DNA of 64,000 nt from Terebella lapidaria (taxonomy: Eukaryota > Annelida > Polychaeta > Terebellida > Terebellidae): assembly GCA_949152475.1 (NCBI GenBank), contig OX424563.1, positions 23,099,001-23,163,000 on the forward strand, given 5' to 3'. Both the position numbers and the translations under genes were made by a program. Numbering within the stretch: the first letter of the stretch is position 1; each line of letters starts with the position of its first letter. The notes under the pieces were generated by a model, which was given only the letters and a program-made list of their open reading frames with translations, had not been told where the DNA came from and searched no databases. This document shows, in pieces, positions 47,101-59,100 of the stretch.

Positions 47101-50100
47101 AGCCTGCCCAACCTCAGGCACCACATGCACCCGCTTCTACGCAGCCGCCCTTTCGTGGGGCGCAGCCTCCCCCTCCCCAGGGGGATGGCAAGCGCGGAGG
47201 CAAAGGGGGTGGACGCTTCAAGGGCAAAGGGAAAGCTTCTGGTAAGAAGTGACTCGTTGCGGGAAAGCGTAGGCTCTGTGGAAGGTTCAGTTCTTTCGGA
47301 ATTCGATCTTCCACAACCTGGTCCAGTCGGGGGACGCCTGGCTCAGTTCGTCCAGAACTGGAGCGATCTGGCGTCGTCAGACAATTCAGTCGTGGCACGG
47401 GTGAAGTTCGGTCTCACCTTCAGATGGGAGGCTGGAAAACCACCGATCAGACCCAAAGCGTGGTTCTTCCCTGTGCCCGGCGATCGGGAAAAGTTTCAGC
47501 TTCTGCAGCACGAGGTGCAGCAGTTGCTAGAGAAACGTGCGATCGAGGTGGTCAAGGACGAGAGAGGATTCTATTCTCTCATCTTCCTAGTGCCGAAAAA
47601 GACAGGCGGGTGGCGTCCCGTTTTCGATCTGTCAAACCTCAACAAATTCCTGATCATACCCAGGTTCAAGATGGAGTCGGCGCTTTCCGTCCAGAAAGCT
47701 CTGTCCAAGGGGAAGTGGGCAGTCAGTATCGACGTCAAAGACGCGTACTTACATGTGCCAATACACCCAGCCGATCGGCGATACCTCAAGTTCGCCTTCG
47801 AAGGTTCGGTGTATCAGTTCAGGGTACTTCCTTTTGGAGTAGCCACCGCCCCTTACGTGTTCACCCGTATCGTAAGGACGATGGCAGCCAGGTTTCGATC
47901 GGTCGGAATTCAATTCCACCATTATATCGACGATTGGTTAATCATAGCCGACTCCCCGTCTCAGGCTATAGAGCAATCCGGGTTCGTCCTCAGGTTGGCG
48001 ACCAGCCTCGGCTGGATCCCCAATTGGGCGAAGTCTCATCTGTCCCCGACACAGAGGTTCGAGTATGTCGGGGTAGATTACGATCTAGAGCGAGGAGTAG
48101 CTCTTCCTCCGCGGAAGAGAGTTCTCAAGGCGATTGCGGCGATGGAGGTCGCGCTGACGCAGTCGTCGATCACAGCTCGACAGTTTCTGTCCATCATCGG
48201 TCTGTTGGCGTCGATGGAGAAACAGGTGCCGTTCGGCAGGTGCTTCCTCAGACCCATTCAATGGTGTCTAGCGTTGCAATGGCGGATACTCACCGATCGA
48301 CTAGACCAAGTCGTATCGGTGGACGATCGTGCTCGGGAAGCAATGCATTGGTGGCGGGACCATCGGAATCTTTTCCGAGGGATGCCACTCGCGGAGTATC
48401 TGCCCGATCGGACCTTCTTCACCGATGCGTCAGAATTGGCTTGGGGAGCTCATATGGACGAGCACGAACTCTCTGCTGTGTGGAACACGAGCGAGAGGGC
48501 GTTGCACATCAATGTCCTAGAGCTGCGAGCGGTGAGACGTGCGTTCGAGATCTGGGGGCCTCAGAGTCCCCCAGGGACGAAGTGGTTGGTCTTCACAGAC
48601 AACAGCACAGTAGTGGCGCACATAAACAAACAAGGTGGAACTCGGTCGAGTCAGCTTTGTTTGGAGGCCGAGTGTCTGATCAGGTTTGCCTTCAAGTACC
48701 GTCTGTTTATCAGGGCGAGGCACCTGCCGGGTCACAGGAATGTCCTAGCGGACGCTCTGTCGAGACCGGACAAGATCATAGGCACGGAGTGGAGTCTGCA
48801 TCCGGGGGTGTTTCGGCGCGTTTGTCAGGCGTTCGGGACACCGAACATAGACCTGTTCGCAACCTCTCGGAATCACAAGCTCCCGGTCTACTTCTCACCT
48901 CTGCCAGAGAGCGAGGCACTGGCTGTGGACGCGATGTCTCAGTCGTGGGACGGGATGTTCGGGTATGCGTACCCGCCAACTCGATTCCTAACAGAAGTGC
49001 TGCACAAAGTAGCCAGGTCTCAGTGCGAGATTCTGTTGGTGGCGCCATGCTGGCCGATGCAGGCGTGGTTCCCCCTGCTACTGTCCCTCCTGATCGATGT
49101 ACCACGGGTTCTCCCGATCGAGGACAGGTTGCTGAAGCAACCGGGGCGGGATATATTTCACGATTCCGTCCACGTGCTCAAATTACACGTCTGGAGGCTA
49201 TCGAGCGATCCTTCCAGGAGGCAGGATTTTCTCAGCAGGTGTCCGTACATCTCGCGAGAAAGAATAGGAGATCCTCCTCTAAAACGTATGAGGCTAAATG
49301 GAGAGTATTCGTACGTTGGTGTAACGGAAGGCGCATTGATCCGCTCTCTGCCCCTCTGAATGCAGTGCTAGACTTTCTCTGCTATCTCTTTGATAGGCTT
49401 AATTTGAAGCCTACTACGATCGAGGGATACAGGTCCATGCTGGGCCCTGTATTCCGTGCTAGGGGGATCGATTTAACTAATAATCGTATCCTTGCTGATC
49501 TCTTGGCGTCCTTTAGGACGCAAAGGCCACGTGGAGTTCCTACTCTACCGGATTGGGACATGGCTTTTGTGCTATATTGTCTTACTAAAGCACCTTGGGA
49601 GCCTCTCAAGGAAGTTTCCTTGCAGAGGTTAACTCTTAAGACTTTCCTGCTAGTTATGCTAGCAAGTGGTCGAAGACGCTCAGATGTCGCGGCGATCGAC
49701 GTATCGCGAGTCGCATTTGGCGCGGATGGGTCCGTTTCCTTATACCCAGTACGTGATTTTATGCCTAAAACACGTGCTGCAGTTGAGGGCGGGAAAGCGT
49801 TCTCCCCTATCGTAATTCCGTCACTGGGCGGTTACGTAGGACGGAATGAGCCGGACGCTCTATTGTGTCCGGTAAGAGCGCTGAAAATCTACATCGATCG
49901 TACCAGATCGATCAGGAAAGATCGCAAGCGATTATTTATTTCCTATCAGCCTAACAGGGCTACGGATATCTCCACAGCTACACTATCCCGATGGGTGAAG
50001 GTTGTAGTGAGGACTGTCTATGCGGAATCAGGTGCTGACGATCGAGTCACTTACAAAATATCGTCCCACCAAATCCGACACATCTCGATGTCTTTGGCGG

Positions 50101-53100
50101 CCAGGTCGAATATTCCGTTGGAATATATCGTGAGGGCTGGAATGTGGACTAATTCTACGACATTCATCGGGTTCTATCTGTCCAATGCTGCCGAACTTCA
50201 GGACCAGTCGTCCAGATTTAGACTGGGTCCGCTGGTCGTAGCGCAAGCTGTTGTTTGAACCAGCTGGACAGAAAAGTCTTGGTTTTAACGTGCACGTGTA
50301 TATAAGCAACGCTTTGTGTTTGTGTTTGAATTCTTTATGTTACGGTCTCAAGTAGAGTTCCGTTTTCCACCGATGGGTGAAGAAGAAATTCGTGCATGTC
50401 GGAGGCAAGCGATCGCACCGCTAGGTGAGTATCTTTATTATTACTAAAGATATATTGAAAATGTAGCATTTTAGCGATTCGCTTGAAATCAAGACTATCG
50501 TCTGTTTTCATGACTCTCTAGCACTACTGCTCCACCGCCTATCCTTTGATTCTAAGGAGCATGTAGTAGTTTAGATTGGTGATGTATAAAATAAACTTCC
50601 CAAATTTTAATTGTAAATTTGCCGTTTATTGTTATTACTCACCTCTAAACTACTACAGTAAAGGCCCTCCCATCCATCCCCGCCAGTTATGTGCTAGGGG
50701 CTTCCTTTTGTCGTTTGTTGGACAGAAAAGTGAAGCTTCTGCGCAGCTGCGCGCGCATATGCGCGGCGGTTTTGGCGGCAAAAGGAGCGCTCGAGTCATG
50801 CAGGCAGACGATCGTGCCTTGCTTTCTGTACGCGAATTTCTATCCAGAACGATCCAAAGGATCGAAAAGGAGCATGTAGTAGTTTAGAGGTGAGTAATAA
50901 CAATAAACGGCAAATTTACAATTAAAATTTGGGAAATTTCTGGCGATTCTCGTTAAAGCAATATAATGATTCTTTCCCGTCATTTTGGCTCACCAGATAT
51001 TGTTCACAGTCCTCTACGGGAGTTGATGAGTGCTGTATACAGCGCAGCCGTGGCTGGTCAGCTGAAAAAACTTGATACATTATGCAGCTCCATCGTTGAA
51101 ATCAGCAACCATTTTGCCAGTATTGTCGAGTCGGTTTCCAAATACTGTACTCCACATCAAGCCAGGTTAGTCTAGGTTGTAGTCTCTTTCAAAGAACTGG
51201 GTTAAGATAGTTCAAATTGTGTCGTGTATTTGAAATATCCTTACGAAGATCACTGTAAAAGCTGATATTATGAAGATATGGAGTGAACGATTATGAGTGC
51301 ACATATAAGTTCCCCCTTTTCACTCCGCCGCTAGTCCTGTATTCGACCATTCTTGCAGGATCTTGAATGACCAATCATCGACCCTTGTAAAGTTGACTCC
51401 ACAAGTTCTTGAAAAGTCTCGACAAGTAGCAAACTGTGATACCTACCAGCTAGACCCACTCCGCACAGCAACAGATGACTGGGTAAAAACAGTACGTATC
51501 CCGCGTTTATTGATATGATTAATTTTTTTCAGAATTCATTTCACTGTTTGTTATGAAGTTAAAAGTTTTTGAGTATGGTAGTGTGTGATTCGATAAGATG
51601 GACTTCTGCATAAATTTTCTTGAAACTAGAGGTAAAATTTCAGGACATTATTCAGTATAAATCTAAAAATTCTAGGAGGTTTATGTGGTTAATGAAACTT
51701 TTTTTTCCTTATTTGTAGGTTTCCGATTTGGAGCAGACAGTTGACCCTGTGCTGTCAAAGTGGAAGACGGTGGCGGATAAACTGATCGACGCTGCTATAA
51801 TGGCTAACAAACCTCTACTGATGGCACAGGTATCCAAACATTTGAACAACTTTACAAGCAGAGTAAATACTAAACAAATAAGAAAAACGTTTGTTGGGCG
51901 AGAGGAAGGTCAGCGAAAATTGGAAAAAGAAATGGAATTGCGTGAAAAATTTGGAATACACGTGCACATGTATATAACGTCAGTCATACACAAACATGCT
52001 AGACACATAACTAGAATGTTATGTGCATACATAATGTACGTCACATGTACATTGTATGTTTACATCTACACATGTCAAGAATTACATAGTGTACAGCCAG
52101 GACTGTTATCAGTTATAACCTTGAATTGCAGAAGAAACATTTTGATGAACATAACAAGAATATCACTGAGATATTAGATACAGCACTGCGATTAGTCGAA
52201 TCAGTGGGCGTTATCGCACAAGAAAAAGTAAGACAACTGCAAGCTAATGCCGGGGAACTGGGGAATATTACGTCGATGTTGGTAACGATGGCAGAGCTGC
52301 ACGTCAGCACAGGTGAGCAGTGCAAAATGTTTTCGAGACATCTCGAATTAAAAAGAATAATTGCCTTTTACAAAATTGTAAAATGCTGCTGTTTCATTAA
52401 ACTTCATTTGATCCTGACAGCTTTTTACAAGGCATTATGTAGCATATTTTTACATGCAAAACCGACGCAGCACTTCAATTTTCATCCTCCCAACTGCAGG
52501 AACTAACAGTGATAACAAGGGTCAACTTGAGCGATCCGGCCGTGATTGGGCGGCGAAAGTCTACACTGTGACTGCAGCGATTGATGTCCTCTCGGCTGAG
52601 GCTGTGGAAGAAATTCGAGGCCGACCGATAGTCTTCAACGTGGACGAAATGTCGCTACTCGACGATGAACTCCGGGAGGTGACGAAGAAATCACTGAGAA
52701 TGAAGGAATCGATCGAGTCGGCACTGAATGGGTACGTAATAAAACATGGAAAGTTCATACAATTGTTTTCCAGGTAACATGATTGTGATATACTTGATTG
52801 ATAATGTTTTTTGATAATTCCGGGAATTTTCACAGATAAGAGTTTGTTCTTACCCGGTCTCTTGGGTTCCAATCCTCATTTCCAGTAAACATGGCAAAAC
52901 ATAGCATGCATAAATTTGATCAGTTTTCTTAGTAATATGTGATCTGTGCTCCCTTAATGTTGATTCGAACGTTCAATTCAAACAAAACCAGCTGCAATGA
53001 TGAGTCCCGTATCGAGGAGGGAAAATCGGCCCAGAGTGACCTGGACCTACTCTCCGGTAAAATTACTGAATGCTCCCAGCTGCTGACTCACGTGGCCACT

Positions 53101-56100
53101 CCCTACGAGACTACTGAGAAAATGTATGCTCCCCACATGATGAGTCTCGTCCTCTGGGAATGGGCCGTTAAGGTTTGTTATGCCATAAAGCTTTCCACAT
53201 ATATGTGTATATGTGTATGTATATGTATGCATAACTTGCATCTTCATAAAGTACTGGTCCCTATACTGAATACCTACAAAAATTGTGAATTTTCTGGACG
53301 TTTGTGATTTTATGGATGTTTATTTAGTATGCCAATTCTTCTTATCTTGTCACTTAGGTGAAAGTGTGCAAAAATTTGTTAAAAGCACATGCCATAATGC
53401 CCGTGTGGTCTGTATTAATAGGTTCAGCAAACAAGGATGCTAATCGAAAAATGGACTTCAGAATTCACAGAAAAAATGGGAACTTTCATCTTCGATGTGA
53501 AGGCTCTACATGAAGCAAATTCAGGTTTGTACCAATTATTGCTTTCCATCCATATTTTCTATACAGGCCGATCAGCGAGATATGAAAATTGTCGTTTAAA
53601 AAAATTTTTTAACCCGAATGTTTGCCCCGCCCCGTAGAAGACCAACGGCAGATGGATGAGATCAAGTGTCGGAGATTCGTGACGTTCCTGCGAGAGTCAC
53701 TCCACAAGATCCGATCCAAAGTCCTCGACGCCATCCAGACTTCCGACGATCTGGACGGCAAGAACAGATCTAGGCGCCACCTGGAAGCCCTCGGAGACAT
53801 TGCCGATAAAATGGAGGCTACTGCCAAGGGGCTCATAAGTAAGTAATGTAAAGTTTTTATGTACCGGGTAGATATGATTTAATAGCAAGTTTTATAGATG
53901 CGTAGGCTCTGTCTGGGTTTGAGTGAGCTTTTGTAGAGGACATTGTATGAGATTCATCCAATGAATGCACAACAATAGTACTATAGCAATCTGTCCGAAT
54001 GTAAGCATAGGTAGGTACATGGAAGAAAAGGGAGTCATCACTTCAAAATATTGTTAATAAAATGTGAAACAGCAAAATTTTGATAAATTTTATGATATTG
54101 GGGCAGAAAAATTCAGAACAATTAAAACGTGTAAGTTGAGTCCACTCGTAAATATTTATACACTCCAACAACTTTTCAAACCACATCATTTTAACAATGT
54201 TGATATTTAGCCGGAAAATATGGTACCACAGTTGTTGATAGTAGCGTGTAAATTGTGTATATATTGCAGGCGTTATGAAACCAGAGGATGTTCAGACTTT
54301 TGAAGAGCTGAGGCGGCGGTGGGGTACAAAGTGCCTGGAGATGAGAGGAGAACTGATGCGGCTTCACGCGGCTGACACCAAAGTCGTCACTGGTATGGCA
54401 TCGTTCCGTCAAATTGCCATTACGGGGCTTGCATTTCTAGAATGGTTTAGGGCGTTCCAATGTAATTCCTCCATTTGGCTTAGCTGAAATGAGTAGGGAG
54501 AACATTCGCTGAAGGTATTGTAAGAATGTCAGAATTACGTCGAGTTTGCATTCGTGGTGCTGTGAAGAAAAAACAAACTAAATCCACATGACAAAATGTT
54601 TGACATATTACCGGTATATCTTGTTTGGTATATTAGAATTGAAACACATACAGATTTGGAAGCATGTCTGGAATCACTATGCAAATGGTAATTCATGGTT
54701 AAACATAAAAACTATTTACATGTAGTGCTGCACAGTGCAGGAATTTGAGGTGGAAATTATTTCTTCATCATCGATACAGAAGCGGTACAGTCTATGAGGC
54801 TCCAAGAATTGACTCCCAAGGTCAAAGTCACTTCCTCCTTCGGTTACCATGGCAACAAACCTGGCGGAGACACGTCAGTGGGCAGTAAACAATCGACAAC
54901 AAACCATAACAAGTGAGTTCATGTGTAGATAGGATGATCACGATAATTGCCAAAATTTTTATTCAAGATTTATGGATTTATTATATATTATTTCAAGGGT
55001 CAGAAGGGAATGCTTTCCTGTTGTACAGTTTTACTGGTTCCAGTCTTTCACCATTTGTAATCCTTCAGTTGTTGGAAAGTAACGTTTTTTAAGCTGGTAT
55101 TCTAAACTGGGATGCGTCACTCTCTGTTCTAATTGAATTTTGGTGCTTAACATCCATTATATGATACTGATATTCATAAAAGCAATTTTTGCTTTCAGAA
55201 AGCATTGCTTTCTTGAAAGATTTGATCTAGAAAAACTGTCCATCTTGTATCATACTGGTATTTGGACATATTTTTCCATATTTAATCCCCAAACTTTGGC
55301 CATCCGAAATTTCATCACTCAGAGTTATAAAGGCCCTCACCAAGTCGACCCTCGGTGAAAGTCTTCTTGATTTTGCGGACGATCTTCTCGACGTGTCCGC
55401 ACAGCAGCAAAGTGATGAGCTGACCCTTGACCCCAGCTTGACTTTTGACCTCGTGGATATGACCCCTGACCGGATAGACTCGACATTGAACCTTACCCAA
55501 ATAAGGTGTCTGCTATGGTGTTGGTAGCAGCAGTTTGGACAAGGGAAGCTTCTGCTAGATAGTTGGTTTTAGTTTTTGAATTGCATTTTCCAGCTCGACG
55601 CACACGGTGCCTAACGAATACATGTCCAAAAGAAATCTATATAAGTGGTGTTGGTACCTTTGAACTGTGGTGTCGGTGATTTAAACGTGGTTTTGAAATC
55701 CCTGACTTGGTGAAAATTGATGGCGCTTATAGGTTCACAACATCACAGATGACAAAATTGGTGAAAGGGTAGTTCTTCGCATTACAACTTGGCATATAAT
55801 TGCGGTTAGATTGTCCCGTACAAACGAAATATATTTTTTCTCACAAATCCTGCCAAACAGAAATAGATACCTCAGCGGCGAAACCGAGGAATTAAGCGCC
55901 TCGATGTGGTTTGGTGCGGAACCGCAGTCACCACCGAATACACCTTGTATAAAAGGAATACTGAAGCCTGAGAGACCTGTGTCTTCAACTGGTGTCAAAC
56001 GATCCGTTAGTTTTCAGCAAAGGTGACACACTTCAAAGCCGCATGATTTGGTGTTGCCACAGTCTTGTGTTGTCAGTAAAACTAATCACTACCCCTTTGT

Positions 56101-59100
56101 CGTCGCAGAATAAAATTCTTTTTTCGTTCATTTTTAGGAGTCCGCTGCCAACCACTCGTTAATTATTGGTTTAACTCGAAATAGATACACAGTACATGTA
56201 TACACAATTACCTCGTCGGAATGTTATTTGCTTGCCAAGTTTTCACACATGCTTGTCATTCACCCAGTAGCTTCATAAAAGTCACAAATAGTTTTCATAA
56301 TGTCACAGAGGAAAAACAGCACTCATTAGGCATCCCGATTCAAAATCGGGAGGCCTTATGTTTTTGTCTGTTTTGTTAGGTTACCGGACCTATGGTCCGA
56401 TAACCTATTGCCATGGCGTTGCGTCCGGCGTCCGTCCGTCCGTCCGTCCGTCGTCCGTTAACATTTTTATCTTTTTTGTTTACGGGCGAATTTTTTTGAA
56501 ATTTTGCACAAAAATGCTTAAAAATAATTCAAAAAGGAGGTATTTTTTAGTTTTTTGATTTTCGCATTTTTTTCAAAATGGCGGCCGTTTTCGTCGAAAA
56601 ATGGCCAATTTTGGACTTTGATGGTCGTTTTCTCAAAATCTGTTCAGTAACTTTTTTTCTTATTGATGCATAACACTCCTCATATATACCCCTGTGACAT
56701 GTATAAATTACGTTGCCCTTGAATCGCTCGAAGTGGGCCATTTTGGGCCCAAACACGGCCCAAGTGGGACTTTCCCATGTTAAATTCTCCTATGCTTTAT
56801 AATGGGACACATTAAGCCTAATATCTCACTTAATATTGAGATTAGAGACTAAGAATCAATTGTGGACATATAGGAAATGATATATGCTAAATATTCTCGT
56901 GACCTTGAATTTGACCTCTGACCTCGGTTTCAAGGTCAGAGCGGCGGTTTTCGTCGAAAAATGGCCAATTTTGGACTTTGACGGTCGTTTTCTCAAAATC
57001 TGTTCAGTAACTTGTTTTCTTATTGATGCATAACACTCCTCATATGTGCCCTTGTGACATGTATAAATTTCGTTGCATTTGAATCGCTCGAAGTGGGCCA
57101 TTTTGGGCCCAAACTCAGCCCAAATGGGACTCTACCATGTTAAATTCTCCTATGCTTTATAATGGGACACATTAAGCCTAATATCTCACTCAATATTGAG
57201 ATTAGAGACTATGAATCAATTGTGGACATATAGGAAATGATATATGCTGAATATTCTCGTGGCCTTGAATTTGAGCTTTGACCTCATTTTCAAGGTCACA
57301 GGACAAAATGGCCAATATCTTGCTTATTAGCGACTTTACAGCTTAGGAATCGATTGTGAACATATAGGAAATGATATATGCTGAAAATTCTCGTGACCTT
57401 GAATTTGACCTTTGACCTCATTTTCAAGGTCACAGGACAAAACGGCCAATATCTTGCTTATTAGCGACTTTACAGCTTAGGAATCAATTGTGAACATATA
57501 GGAAATGATATATGCTGAAAATTCTCATGACCTTGAATTTGACCTTTGACCTCATTTTCAAGGTCACATGACAAAATGGCTAATATCTCGCTTATTATCG
57601 ACTTTACAGCTTAGGAATCAATTGTGAACATATAGGAAATGATATATGCTGAATATTCTCGTGACCTTGAATTTGACCTTTGACCTCATTTCCAAGGTCA
57701 CAGGACAAAATTGCTAATATCTCGCTTATTATCGACTTTACAGCTTAGGAATCAATTGTGAACATATAGGAAATGATATATGCTGAATATTCTCATGACC
57801 TTGAATTTGACCTTTGACCTCATTTTCAAGGTCACAGGACAGAATGGCCAATATCTTGCTTATTAGCGCCTTTACAGCTTAGAAATCAATTGTGAACATA
57901 TAGGAAATGATATATGCTGAATATTCTAGTGACCTTGAATTTGACTTTTGACCTCATTTTCAAGGTCAACAGGACAAAATGGCTAATATCTCGCTTATTA
58001 TCGACTTTACAGCTTAGGAATCAATTGTGAACATATAGGAAAAGACATATTCTGAATAGTCTCGTGACCTTGAATTTGACCTTTGACCTGAATTTCAAGG
58101 TCAGTCACCTTATTTTCAAGGTCGGAATACTAAATGGCTTATGTCTCGATTATTATCGAATTTACAGCTTTGGAGTCCATAGTGAACATATAGGAAATGA
58201 TGTATGCTGAATAATTTGGTGATCTAGAATTTGACCTTTGACTTCATTTTCAAGGTCACATCACAGAATGGCTAATATCTCACTTATTATCTACTTTACA
58301 GCTTAGGAATCTATTGTGGACATACTAGAAGTGATATATTTGTTGGATATTTCATGGCCTTGAATTGATTAATGACTTTATTTTCAAGGTCACTGGACAA
58401 AAGGCTAATATCTAAAATATACATTGTCCGGTAACCTTTCTTAGCCCTTGGGCTAATTTTTTTTAGGTTACCGGACCTATGGTCCGATAACCTATTGCCG
58501 TCGCGTTCCGTCCGTCGTCCGTCCGTCGTCCGTCCACATTTTTATCTTTAAAGTTAACAGGCGGATTTTCCTGAAATTTTGCACAAAGTTGCCTAAAAAT
58601 ATTTCAAAAGGGGGTTATTTTTTAGTTTTTTGATTTTCGCATTTTTCTCAAAATGGCGGCCATTTTTGACGAAAAATGGCCAATTTTGGACTTTGGCGGC
58701 CATTTTCCCAAAAACTGTCTGATCAGTTTTGAGATTTTTGTTTCAAAAGATTCCCCTTATGTACCTTCATGATGCGTATAAGTTTTGTTGCCCTTGAATC
58801 GCCGGTCTCCGTGTGGCGGCCATTTTGAATTTTTGACGGGTCGGCGAAAAAAAATTTTTTTGTCCCAAATCGCGTTACTATCCATTTTGGGTCATTTCTA
58901 GACAAAAAAAAAATTTTCACCCTTTGAAAATAATTTTGGACTTGGAAAATTTTCGGCACTTTTTTCCTTCATAATGAGAGCTGCCGGGACTGTACTCCTA
59001 GAACGCTTGAAGATAGAGCTTAAATATTGGCACTTTCAAAACGCTTGAAGATAGAGCTTAAATATTGGCACTTTCAAAAGGAAAGTCATATATGGCGACT

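Larger units (their letters stand above)
44550..50936 (+). mobile_element. DIRS-type retrotransposon, copy 2 (intron 13), looks whole
   Basis: Same length, orientation and parts as copy 1, with only scattered differences and no breaks seen by eye. It sits between exons 13 and 14. The host sequence outside the ends is unrelated to that around copy 1, so this is a separate insertion and not a duplicated gene segment. The right junction reads GGGAAATTT where copy 1 has GGGAAGTTT. Confidence 0.92.

Noticed and set aside
34827-50936. The two DIRS copies as a segmental duplication of part of the gene
   Set aside because: Similarity stops at the element tips on both sides. The exons and introns outside are unrelated, so they are independent insertions.
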